Source: Forficula auricularia (Eukaryota; Arthropoda; Insecta; Dermaptera; Forficulidae). From it: a stretch of 64,000 nucleotides of DNA. The notes below the pieces were generated by a model, which was given only the letters and a program-made list of their open reading frames with translations, was not told the DNA's origin and did not search any database. Positions 1 through 10,205 of the stretch are shown here, in pieces. Every line of letters starts with the position of its first letter. The stretch's first letter is position 1. The position numbers and the translations under genes were made by a program. The stretch is taken from contig JALMQS010000030.1 of NCBI GenBank assembly GCA_024734495.1, positions 5,247,712 through 5,311,711 on the forward strand. Reading direction: 5' to 3'.

Positions 1-720
1 TTTTTCAAGAATTTATTGTTAATCGTGACAATAATTAATTCGCTCATGTGAGATACTGTTTGCAAATACGCTTGTTGGTTACCGCTTTTAAATGTTTTAA
101 TTTTTAATTGCAAGGGGCTTATTCAGGGAGGCTAAAAGGGGAGAAAATTGTATTTTTAGTTTTGCATGTTCCAACATTGTTATGATATTGAGAAGGAAAG
201 CTGAATCCAATAGAATGTTTATTATAAAATTGACAAGTGAAGCAATTGAAAAATTTACGTTAATACTAGAAAATTTTATTTAAATGAACAGAAACATAGT
301 GAGGGTGGAAAAAGAAATTAATATTGATTGACTCTATTGATACAAACACAGGTTAAATTTAATTTAAATTTAAATTTTAAAATTACAGAATAGTCGACTA
401 GAGAGGATTGAATCGGGTTTATTTAGAATGAACAATTATTTAAAAATGAATTTTGTCTATTGTGACAAATGAGGATAGAATTTTATATGAGTCTCATCGT
501 GATAAATGAGTTGTGTTATGCCGAATGATAAAATTCAAAAGATAAAAAAATAAAAAAATAAAAATGAATAGGCAAACAAATAAAAATAATTGACTGAATT
601 CTAGCTGCAAAGGAGAATGGGGAAATTTTCTTGAACAGTAAAGATAATCAAGAATATAATTTACAATATATGATTTATTAAAGTCCTTTGTGAATTTAAC
701 AGTCAGCAAGAATCGATTAA

Positions 721-990
721 TTGATGGCTTTAATGGGTGAACGGAGATCGTTCAAAGAAATTATGATTATTTACGTTTGCTCTCGAGGTGCGCTGACCGG
801 TTCAAATAATTCGAACAGCGCTATCTGTGCCGTGTCCACCTCTCGCTCAGGTTCCGTAGACTGCCACGTCGAAGAGTACGTAACGTGCCAGGAGTCTCGC
901 CTTCTTGATAAGCCTCTGTGGTGTCTTCACGAGTGCCGGACAGATATTCTTGCCCGTGCTATTCAATTAGCTATCGTGCTAATGATATAA
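721..990 (+). CDS. Short unrecognised ORF inside repeat part B, copy 1
   Basis: An 89-codon ATG-initiated frame in the GC-richer part of the direct repeat. It stays open in both copies (compare 5406-5672) with only a few amino-acid differences, but the copies are nearly identical DNA, so conservation says little. No domain, signal peptide or membrane segment is recognised. It may be chance coding in an LTR-like sequence. Confidence 0.15.
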   Translation: MMALMGERRSFKEIMIIYVCSRGALTGSNNSNSAICAVSTSRSGSVDCHVEEYVTCQESRLLDKPLWCLHECRTDILARAIQLAIVLMI

Positions 991-1154
991 GTGCCAATGG
1001 AGGGGCTAGCAAGTGGATGAATGTAAATGCTCCGCCAAAACGGCTCCAGGAAGAAGAAATATACTCGTGATATCGAGATGATGTAGGCGCCGTGAATATT
1101 GGAAGAATAGCGATGTAAATGTGGTGTAGAGATGCGGAGCGATAATTTCAATGA

Positions 1155-1320
1155 TAAGAGCGTGGTAGTATAATGGAGTATAGAGGGAATAATAGAGAGC
1201 GAGTGATATAGAGAGAGCGTGTATAATATAGGGAGATGTAATATAAGAGCTGGATAAAGTAATAGAGAGCTGGATAAAGTAATAGAGAGTGTATAAAGAT
1301 AAGAGAGATGAGTCTATATT
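1155..1320. repeat. Purine-rich minisatellite (AGAGAG/GGATAAAGTAATA)
   Basis: Degenerate short units such as TGGATAAAGTAATAGAGAGC repeat in this part of the direct repeat. The matching place in copy 2 (about 5860-6020) has a different number of units, so the array has changed length since duplication. Confidence 0.6.
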
Positions 1321-1778
1321 CTCCGTGTATAGAGAGATACCTTTTTACGCATTTCCAATCGTGTCTCCTCGGTGGGTGAAGGCTATGTTTTATACGATTC
1401 TTCGTTTTCTACCCCTTCTAAGGGACATCGCCAATCATAATGTTCTATTTTGTTAAATGAGGGTGTTTGAACCCTGTCTATTCTCACTCCCCTGACTGTA
1501 TTCAGAACTGGGCCTTAAAGCTCATATACCACGAATGACTTTAGATAATCCCGGATTAGGCCAGCTTCTCTTTAAATATGAAAAATAAACTAATTTTTAC
1601 GAAATTTATTCTATATTTGGCTTGTCTGGTTAATCTCTTTCCTATTTTTAAGGTATTAAATTAATAAATTATGAAAAAGTTCAGATTTAAGATTTATTAA
1701 CTCTACTATGCATAAAAAAAACATACTTCTAAATTTGATTCTTTGTTCAACAATGTGCGAAAATGGGTTGTTACCATT

Positions 1779-2100
1779 TTATGACACCGCTTCCCTTCAA
1801 AAAAATTTTTTAAACTAAAAATTTTTTTTTTAAATTATTAATAAACTGAAAAAATTTCTTTTCAAATTATTAGCCCAGGCTATTTACCCCGTGAGACCAC
1901 AACTAATCCATCGAAACGCAGGGGTCACAAGCAATTTGTTATTATATCTCTTTTTTTAAGTTCAATTATCCATCACTATACATCGATTCCTGATTTCACT
2001 TTTCCTTTTTCATGTCTATCCGCATATTGGGATCGTGTTCATCTCTTCTATATGGATGCACGAGTTCCCATCTCTGTGACGGACCATTCGACATACTATA
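1779..2100. other. Spacer between the two long direct repeats
   Basis: About 320 bp separating copy 1 from copy 2. AT-rich, with one moderately GC-rich tail near 2030-2090. I see no gene and no similarity to the rest of the window. Confidence 0.4.
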
Positions 2101-2664
2101 AAAAATTTTCAAGAATTTATGTTAATCGTAACAATAATTAATTCGCTCATGTGAGATACTGTTTGCAAATGCGCTTGTTGGTTACCGCTTTTAAATGTTT
2201 TAATTTTTAATTGCAAGGGGCTTATTCAGGGGCTAAAGGGAGAAAATTGTATTTTTAGTTTTGCATGTTCCAACATTGTTATGATATTGAGAAGGAAAGC
2301 TGAATCTAATAGAATGTTTATTATAAAATTAATAAGTGAAGCAATTGAAAAATTTACATTAATACTAGAAAATTTTATTTAAATGAACAGAAACATAGTG
2401 AGGGTGGAAAGAAATTAATATTGATTGACTCTATTGATACAAACACAGGTTAGAATTTAATTTAAATTTAAATTTTAAAATTACAAAGATAGTTGACTAG
2501 AGAGGATTGAATCGGGTTTATTTAGAATGAAAAATTATTTAAAAATGAATTTTGTCTATTGTGACAAATGAGGGTAAGATTTTATATAAGTCTCATCGTG
2601 ATAAATGAGTTGTGTTGACACCAAATGATAAAATTACAAAAAAAATAAAAAATAAAAATGAATA
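2101..2664. repeat. Long direct repeat, copy 2, part A
   Basis: Matches 1-560. Homology stops at 2664 after AAAAATGAATA, where copy 1 continues directly into part B but copy 2 runs into 2.57 kb of different sequence. The two junctions share only ATA, consistent either with an insertion here or with a microhomology deletion in copy 1. Confidence 0.8.
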
Positions 2665-3171
2665 TTGTTAATGATTTCTAAAAATCATTGAATCGATAAA
2701 TCTACTGAGTTTACTGAAGTTAAACGACAAAAGAGGTCTGCTGGATTTATTTAAAAAAATGGAAATACAAAATTATGATAGAAATGTGGATTAAAAATTT
2801 TAAATGGGGACCTATGTGAAATTGTTCTGCTAATATAAATAGTTATATTAGAATATTTATTTTAAATTAGACGAAAGAAATAATAGTGTGATGATTCATG
2901 ATTACAAGAAATTGAATTAAATAATTATCAAAAATTATTTAAATATGGATTTTAAAAGATAATGAAATGTACTATTTTTACTAAATTATTATTTAAATTT
3001 TGCAACAACAAACAACAAATGAGCAATATGAATTGACTGGGCTATATGGGAATTTAACTAAATAAAAATAATGGTTTGCTTATAAGCATTTTCGTTTTTC
3101 GAAGAGTTTCAATGTAAAGGCAATTTTCGAAGGTTTCTTATGGGTCAATGAAAATGTTTTTCTTATCATTT

Positions 3172-4299
3172 TTATCGATTGATCCCCCGCGAGGCGTATA
3201 AAGTTCTTTCTAGTGCTCGCTGGCAATGATGCGATTCATTCTGAATCACATCACAGATATGATTTATAATGAAATTTATTGCTGATAATTTGAAAATCGA
3301 AAATGTAAAATAATTTTTATACTTTATATGCAAACCAATTAAAATTTTTACTAGTGGAATGAATTTATTTGGGGGACTTATATTAATTTTTATTAAAGGT
3401 GGTGGGGGCGGAATTTCAATTATTTGTTGGCAAATTATGGGTGTGTGAATTTCTATGGCGGGTATACAAGTTATTGTTTTTAATTCTATGGAGGGTTCTA
3501 TAATGGGATCTATATTAATTTGATTACAAGGGGCTGAAGTAAATTCTGGGGCAATTTCTAAAGGAAGAGGGGGCTCAAAAATGGTTTCAATTGTTGCTAA
3601 CTTGATTTCTAAGGGTGGCGATTGTTGTATTGTTTTATCAATTAATGTTGCTTGGGACCATCTGTTTATATTTTCCTTTTCCAAGGCGCTAGTGAGCTGT
3701 TTGCAATTGATTGCTTGCTCATTTAACGCCTTGGCTAAGCCTTCCATTTTATGATTCATGCCCTCGACCTGTTTTTGTATTTTATTATCTAGTACTGTTA
3801 AATTTTCATTGACTTTGGCTATGGAATTATTGATATTACTATTAAATTCATCCCTCATGGCCTCTATTTTGTTATCTATTCTATTAAAATTGGCTTCTGA
3901 TTTATTTGTTTTCGATTTATCTATCTCTGCTCTCTGTTTTATTAAAATTAGCTTTTGTTTCACTAAAATTCCGCCTTTGACTCACTTGTTGATTCGTTCA
4001 TTCTCAACATCATTTGTTGGAACATGCTAATAATATCGACGAGTGTGGGTGGAGGGGGTATGTGTACTTGCGATTTGATGTTCACCGTCAAGCGCATTTG
4101 CAAATTCCCTGGTATCTCGTAGCATGGCTGGAAGTGTCGATTCTTCCATTTCCGCCGGTGTAGGGGTGGACATACAGGTCCCAGAGTCTAGTGCCATATC
4201 ATCAGGATCGATCGGCGTGTTGGATAATTCAACTGTTGCTTGTTGGTTGCTTGCAAAAATTACCCTGCGTTCGTCAAGACTCTGCTGTGTGCCGTCCAT
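3172..4299 (-). pseudogene. Broken gag-like ORF of an LTR retrotransposon
   Basis: Two minus-strand reading frames lie end to end. The first starts with ATG at 4299 and runs about 90 codons, acidic and Ser/Thr-rich. The second (from 3963, 263 codons) begins with a Lys/Glu/Asn-rich heptad-like segment of about 110 residues, likely coiled coil, followed by a Pro/Ile-rich low-complexity stretch. Between them (about 3964-4030) the frame is interrupted by stops and shifts, yet an alternative frame there reads smoothly, as expected for a decayed gene with indels. Layout and composition resemble the N-terminal part of insect Ty3/gypsy-type Gag; this is inference from general features. No nucleocapsid zinc knuckle, protease or reverse transcriptase follows, so the element is internally deleted. 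Confidence 0.45.
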
Positions 4300-4564
4300 T
4301 CTCGGTGTGTATTTGCAAAAGAAAGAATCAAATATTAGAAGTTGTTATTGTTTATTTATAAAATGAATTAATTTTATAGAAAAGAAAGTAAACAGTTTCG
4401 CCAAATAAATTCTCAGAAAATTACAAAAATAGAAGTGTTGAAGCCGAGAGTATTCAATTAACCTTTGATATTTTACTGTTAAGAGAATTTAAAAAAATAA
4501 AAAAAATATGAAAAAAAATAAATTAACGGTACGGGGCAATATACTATATTTTTTGTTCAATTTA

Positions 4565-5137
4565 GTACAACGAGACAGGTATCGCGTTCGGTTGCAGCCT
4601 TACTAAGCCTGGTATTCTCACTTCTCAGAATATTTTTAATATGGGATTTTGAATTTAGGGATATCTGTGGGATAGGATGGCTTAGATTTTCAAATCCCAG
4701 CAGCACCTTCACCATGCAATGGGGTTAGGGAGGGTATGTGGTTGGAGGGGTAGGGAAATTAGAGGGCGGGTTGTTCAGGTGACGATCCAGAGTCACGGGT
4801 GGGGGTGCGGGGGTAAGCACGGGGTGGTATGGTAGTGTGGGGCGGGGTGGAGGACACGGGGTGAGGTCCAAGGGGTGGTGGTGTAGGGTCGGGGTTGGGG
4901 TTGAGGGTGTGGTTCGTGGGGTGGGGGTTCAATGGGGTTAGGGAGGGTAAGTGGTTGGAGGGGCATGTAATCCCAGCGAAACCTCCACCATGCAATGGGG
5001 TTAGGGAGGGTATGTGGTTGGAGGGGTATGGAAATTAGTTCTGTAAGGGGTACTTTTAAGGGGAATATTCCTGAGTGTGAGAATACTAACCTTTATAGAC
5101 GTGGTGGTGGTGTGTAACTCAGTGTATCTCGTTGTAC
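4565..5137. mobile_element. MITE with 11-bp terminal inverted repeats and TA duplication
   Basis: The ends are GTACAACGAGA (4565-4575) and its perfect complement (5127-5137), flanked by TA at 4563-4564 and 5138-5139. Inverted similarity continues inward: 4609-4636 pairs with about 5063-5091. TA duplication suggests mobilisation by a Tc1/mariner-type transposase. The 573-bp element has no coding capacity; its interior is a G-rich minisatellite. Confidence 0.75.
4711..5035. repeat. G-rich minisatellite inside the MITE
   Basis: The unit CAATGGGGTTAGGGAGGGTA is present three times (about 4717, 4930 and 4993), each followed by a GTGGTTGGAGGGG block, with further GGGGTNGG-rich sequence between. 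GGG runs recur every few bases, so the strand could form G-quadruplexes. The proline-rich open frame on the other strand is a product of this composition. Confidence 0.7.
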
Positions 5138-5239
5138 TAGTTTGATAAACTACTGAATTTACTCTTATGTTTCAAATTCTACGTTACTGAAGTTAATCTG
5201 ATGCAATGAATTTACAAAAAAAATAATAAAAAAAAAAAA

Positions 5240-6478
5240 CAATTTTAAATAGGCAAACAAATAAAAATAATTGACTGAATTCTAGCTGCAAAGGAGAATG
5301 GGGAAATTTTCTTAACAGTAAAAGATAATCAAGAATATAGTTTACAATATATGATTTATTAAAGTCCTTTGTGAATTTAACAGTCAGCAAGAATCGATTA
5401 ATTGGATGGCTTTAATGGGTGAACGGAGATCGTTCAAAGAAATTATGATTATTTACGTTTGCTCTCGAGGTGCGCTGACCGGTTCAAATAATTCGAACAG
5501 CGCTATCTGTGCCGTGTCCACCTCTCGCTCAGGTTCCGTAGACTGCCACGTCGAAGAGTACGTAATGTGCCTGGAGTCTCGCCTTTTTGATAAGCTTCCG
5601 TGGTGTCTTCACGAGAGCCGGACAGATATTCTTGCCCGTGTTGTTCAATTAGCTATCGTGCTAATGATATAAGTGCCAATGGAAGGGCTAGCAAGTGGAT
5701 GAATGCAAATGCCCGCAAAAACGGCTCCAAGAAGAAGAAATATACTCGTGATATCGAGATGATGTAGGCGCCGTGAATATTGGAAAAATAGCGATGTAAA
5801 TGAGGTGTAGAGATGCGGAGCGATAATTTCAGTGATAAGAGCGTGGTAGTATAATGGAGTATAGAATAATAGAGAAGAGGATAGAGAGAGCGTGTATAAT
5901 ATAGGGAATGTAATATAAGAGCTCGATAAAGTAATAGAGAGCTGGATAAAGTAATAGAGATGTAATGTAAGATGGATAGAGTAATAGAGAGTGTAAAAGA
6001 TAAAAGATAAAAGATAGTCTATTTCTTCGTGTTGGTCCTTTTATGCATTTTCAATCGTGTCTCCTCGGTGGGTGGAGGCTATGTTTTATACGATTCTCCG
6101 TTTTCTATCCCTTCTAAGGTACATCGCCAATCATAATGTTCTATTTTGTTAAATGAGGGTGTTTGAACCCTGTCTAATCTCACTCCCCTGACTGTATTCA
6201 GAACTGGGCCTTAAAGCTCATATACCACGAATGACTTTAGATAATCCCGGATTAGGCCAGCTTCTCTTTAAATATGAAAAATAAACTAATTTTTACGAAA
6301 TTTATTCTATATTTGGCTTGTCTGGTTAATCTCTTTCCTATTTTTAAGGTATTAAATTAATAAATTATGAAAAAGTTCAGATTTAAGATTTATTAACTCT
6401 ACTATGCATAAAAAAAACATACTTCTAAATTTGACTCTTTGTTCAACAATATGCGAAAATGGGTTGTTACCATTTTAA
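5240..6478. repeat. Long direct repeat, copy 2, part B
   Basis: Matches 560-1778 closely, including the small ORF (5406-5672) and the purine-rich minisatellite. Ends at 6478. Confidence 0.8.
5406..5672 (+). CDS. Short unrecognised ORF inside repeat part B, copy 2
   Basis: An 88-codon counterpart of the frame at 721-990, still open, with a handful of substitutions. No recognised domain. Confidence 0.15.
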   Translation: MALMGERRSFKEIMIIYVCSRGALTGSNNSNSAICAVSTSRSGSVDCHVEEYVMCLESRLFDKLPWCLHESRTDILARVVQLAIVLMI

Positions 6479-6892
6479 CTATTTATTTTTATTTTTTTAG
6501 CCTGCTAGATTTTTTATTTGTCTTATACTAATAATGGGACTCAAATTCTGTTGTTTGGTTTCTTTAATTTGTTTGAAAAGTAATTGAAAGTTTTCTCATA
6601 TGTCGATTAATCTCCTATGCACAATCAGTATCAAATTTTGATCTGACCTGCCTGAAACTAAGAATATATACGATTTCTAAGTAAATAGTTCATCTGAAAA
6701 TGTTTCAAACTTCTTGCTGCAAAATTCTTTAAAGAGGAGAAGTTTCACCAAACACTTTCTCTCTCTTTCTCTTTATAAGGATCAGCTATCAAACAGACTA
6801 GTGGTCTCGTTTACACACAGAAGTTTGAAAATTAAATTTCGAAACTATTTTTCGGAAAAAGGAAATATTTTAAATTGTCATGATTTTCAAAG

Positions 6893-7060
6893 TTTCTTTT
6901 TGTCGAGAGTAGCAGAAATTTTATAAATTAAAGGAGACAATAAAAGAGTGTGTCTTTTTGCTGGAAAAATAATTTATTAATTTTGTATAAAGAGATTATA
7001 GTTTCGAGAACTTTGCCATTTTCATCAGTCTATTACAATTGATTCACAGGATTTGATGTA
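6893..7060 (-). mobile_element. Terminal fragment of a ribozyme-bearing repeat family
   Basis: On the minus strand this holds a hammerhead-like motif followed by a conserved segment containing AGACACACTCTTTTATTG. The same segment recurs at 9255-9335 (plus) and 46468-46574 (palindromic), and a shortened version near 36765-36830. The recurrence defines one dispersed family. Confidence 0.55.
6993..7031 (-). ncRNA. Hammerhead-like motif (family a, copy 1)
   Basis: Minus strand: CTGATGA (complement of 7022-7028), a short stem-loop region, GAAAC (complement of 7001-7005), then ATC where the better copies have GTC. Stem II is decayed compared with the consensus of this family (GAGGGC, loop AAA, GTCCTC). 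Confidence 0.35.
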
Positions 7061-7239
7061 TGATTTCATAAAATAAAATAAATATTGAAATAAACTGCAA
7101 CGGATCGTTGCTAAACTTTATCCAAATTCATTTGAAATATTAATATGTTTGTTCCTTTATTATTAATCAGATATCACTTGCAATTTGTAGTTCATAGTGA
7201 CATTAATTCAAAAATAATTCTCATTTAATAATCGAGGAA

Positions 7240-8150
7240 TAACCATTCTACATTGGATTTTTGACATTTCGGTTATTATTGTAACCATTGCTGAAGACAT
7301 GGAGGAATCGACTTAAAATCAAAATAGCCATCGATTCTCATCTAATACTTGAGGAATAACAATTCTACATTAGGTTTTTGACGTTTCGATTATTATTGGT
7401 AATCCATTGCTGATGACATGGAGAAATCGACTTAAAATCAAAAATAACGATCGATTCTCATCTAATACTAGAGAATAACCTTATTGCATTCCATTTTTGA
7501 TGTTTTGACTATTAATGGCAACCTCTACTGAAAACGTGGAAGAATAGACTTAAAATTAAAAAGACTAAATTCTTTTATGGCAAACAACACAAGCTTGAGT
7601 TGTTACCAAAAAGAATTTAGTCTTTTTTGATTTTAAGTATATTCTTCCACGTTTTCATTAGAGGTTGCCATTAATAGTCAAAACATCAAAAATGGAATGC
7701 AATAAGGTTATTCCTCTAGTATTAGATGAGAATCGATCGTTATTTTTGATTTTAAGTCGATTTCTCCATGTATTCAGCAATGGATACCAATAATAATCGA
7801 AACGTCAAAAACCTAATGTAGAATTGTTATTCCTCAAGTATTAGATGAGAATCAATCGCTATTTTTGATTTTAAGTCGATTCCTCTATGTCTTCAGCAAT
7901 GGTTACCAATAAAAACCGAAATGTCAAAAATTCAATATAGAATGGTTATTCCTTAAGTATCAGATGACAATCAATCGCTACTTTTGATTTTAACTCGATT
8001 ACTCTATGTCTTCAGCAATGGTTACCAATAAAAACCGAAACGTCAAAAATCCAATATAGAATGGTTATTCCTCAAGTACTAGATGAGAATCAATCGCTAT
8101 TTTTGGTTTAAGGTCGATTCCTCTATGTCTTCAGCAAAGGTAAGGGATAA
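7240..8150. repeat. Two opposed arrays of a 119-bp tandem repeat
   Basis: On the right arm the marker CAGCAATGG or its variants falls at 7656, 7775, 7894, 8013 and 8132, exactly 119 bases apart. On the left arm its complement falls at 7285, 7404 and 7522. Each unit contains a four-base hairpin stem (GGTT/AACC) followed by GAAACGTC, i.e. the 3' half of the hammerhead-like motif seen elsewhere; the CTGANGA half is degenerate. Confidence 0.8.
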
Positions 8151-8608
8151 GAAAACAACGCAGTTGCTATGGTTACTTATAAAATTTCCTCCCAAATTTT
8201 TAGCATTTCACAGGAGAAGCCTATCCATTCTTATTTAAGCAGGGCTAAATGAGCTATATTAAAACGTTCAAATGAATAAATTTAAAAGAATTAAAAAAAT
8301 TAAAAAAGTACTATCTTACTCTAGAGTAAAGTACTTTAAAATATAATTTTACTAAAAACTTTATTTAACATTTTTTGTGGTCCCCAAGGTACTTAATTAG
8401 GATATTAAATTTCATCAAAATTGGTTAAGTCATTTTCAAGATATTTAGAAAAAACTAAAAAAGTACTGAAATAAAGTACTAATGTTTGTGGGCCGATATG
8501 TACCAAAAACTAATCAGCGCTTCATTTTGTTAAAAGAATGCTAGGTTTTCAATTTCATTTCAATCGGTGCAACGGTGTGGAAAAAATTGTGGGCCAAATA
8601 AACGATAA

Positions 8609-8633
8609 CATCCATCCATCCATCCATCCATCC
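8609..8633. repeat. (CATC)n microsatellite
   Basis: Six tandem CATC units within the foldback element. Confidence 0.85.
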
Positions 8634-9144
8634 GCACGCACTAAATGAAAAAATCGCATTTTTTGACCTCTCGACGAGACCCCATGTAATTTTTGGCAAA
8701 ACCGTCACGTGCTAAAATTCAACCAAATTGAATATTACAATTTGTGACTTTAATTGAGTCCATGGGTTCCGTAGTCTTTACCTGAGGACCCTTTGAAGCC
8801 ACGCTTGCCCCGAGAGCGATTACAATACTTTACCCATGCTTTGCATTGGATAAAGTAAAAAGAGATCCTCCATAAATCAAAAAATTTTAAACCCTCGTTT
8901 TGGGAAATAGAAACTTTGTTGCACCTGAACATACTATCTGTGACCTCTCATTCTTTATCCTAGTCATCATTAATGTTTTACTTTCAAACAGAAGGTGTTT
9001 CTGTTTGAAAGTAAACCATTAATGATATTAATGATTGAAAAAATGATTTTTCTTCACGTATCAGACATTTTTCGTTTTTTCGAAAACTTTGCCCTCTTCA
9101 CAGGAATTGATGTATGAAATCATAATTTTTTATTTATTTATAAA

Positions 9145-9184
9145 GAGACTATAGGTTCGAGTACTTTGCCCTCTTCATCAGTCA
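9145..9184 (-). ncRNA. Hammerhead-like motif (family a, copy 2)
   Basis: Minus strand: CTGATGA, one A, a GAG/CTC-based stem II with AAA-type loop, then GAACC in place of GAAAC and a TATAGTC tail. Faces copy 3 head to head across about 50 bp. Confidence 0.4.
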
Positions 9185-9217
9185 TCGTTTCACACATCAA
9201 TTCCTGTGAATCAATTG

Positions 9218-9264
9218 TAATAGACTGATGAAAAGGGCAAAGTCCTCGAAACTATAGTCTCTTT
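9218..9264 (+). ncRNA. Hammerhead-like motif (family a, copy 3)
   Basis: CTGATGA at 9225-9231, stem II AGGGC/GTCCT around an AAA loop, GAAAC at 9248-9252, GTC at 9257-9259. Stem I starts with three pairs (AGA before the core with TCT after GTC). Stem III would be the self-complementary CTATAG. Core residues are all present, with one extra base between CTGATGA and stem II. Confidence 0.45.
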
Positions 9265-9335
9265 ATAAATAATTAATAAAAAATTTATTTTTCCATTAGA
9301 AGACACACTCTATTATTGTGTCCTTTAATCCACAA

Positions 9336-10200
9336 AGAAACACAAAATTAAACAGAAATAAGGATTTTTTACAAATAAAAGAACGCTTCAATTTTCGACG
9401 ATTAGCATTTCATATTGAAATACCCCATGCATCATTTATATAACAAGCCCTCTTTTCAATAATGATTAAATTGTCGAATAGCTTGAAAATAAATAACCCC
9501 TCTACTCCAAAGTCATGAATTTTTCATTTTATTTTCAAAACGAGCCCCAGTGACTACTTAGAGGCATTGGAAAATCCATTAAAACACATTTTAATTCAAT
9601 TACAAGATCAATTTCACATTAAAATGTAACACTTTCATATTATATTAAACATTTTTATGTTGTTAATTTGACTATGTGTATTCTTCTAGTTTTCGAGTTC
9701 TTGAGAAATTATAGAAGAGATAGTAGCTAGCTATATAAAAGCTTAGTGGACAAAAAGCCGGATTTAATAAATGATGTCTTTTCTAATTATAGTTAGAAAC
9801 TCAACAGACCACCAATGAAGACCCAAATTACCTTCTTTTTTGGAGAGGGTCTTAATTTAAAATCTCGTCTACCCCAAGTTCCTTAAATTAACATCATTAA
9901 AGCATTTGAAGAATCCTGTAATTTCCCGTTTCTTTTCGCATTCAATTAAGACCATCAGGGACAGAAACAGTGACCTTATTTAAAAAATACGTATAACTTT
10001 TCTCTTGAATCAGGGCAATGAACTATCGTCAATACAACTTTTTCCTTTCACATATATATTCTATATCACTCATACCATGATTATATAAAAAAAACTTAGT
10101 TCTAATTAAAGAGATCTTTTCTGGGATTTATAAGATTTTTAAGTTTCCAGTAAAATGAATTTAAATTAAAATTTTCAAGTTTTATCTTATATATAATGGT
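9336..10200. other. AT-rich stretch without recognised features
   Basis: No open frame, repeat or structured element was recognised here. Confidence 0.4.
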
Positions 10201-10205
10201 TTATA

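Larger units (their letters stand above)
1..1778. repeat. Long direct repeat, copy 1 (A-B unit)
   Basis: Bases 1-560 (part A) match 2101-2664 and bases 560-1778 (part B) match 5240-6478 at very high identity. In this copy A and B are contiguous. Homology ends at 1778, where the two copies diverge after the same TTACCATTTT. Part B holds a GC-richer stretch (720-990) and a purine-rich minisatellite. It could be a long terminal repeat, or a deletion derivative of the longer copy to the right. The left end is cut by the window edge, so element type cannot be settled. Confidence 0.8.
7112..8857. mobile_element. Foldback element carrying inverted 119-bp repeat arrays
   Basis: Bounded by ACTTTATCCAAATTC near 7112 and the inverse CATTGGATAAAGT near 8845-8857. 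A shorter relative lies at 21549-22172 in the opposite orientation, sharing the ends, the array and the 8640-8860 segment. The centre is near 7590, with a left arm of three 119-bp units and a right arm of five. No coding capacity is visible. Confidence 0.55.

Noticed and set aside
4759..4995. Proline/threonine-rich 78-codon minus frame
   Set aside because: It is the translated complement of the G-rich minisatellite inside the MITE; open frames are expected from composition.
7240..8150. CRISPR-like regular repeats
   Set aside because: Period is 119 bp with no unique spacers, the arrays are mirrored, and the DNA is eukaryotic.
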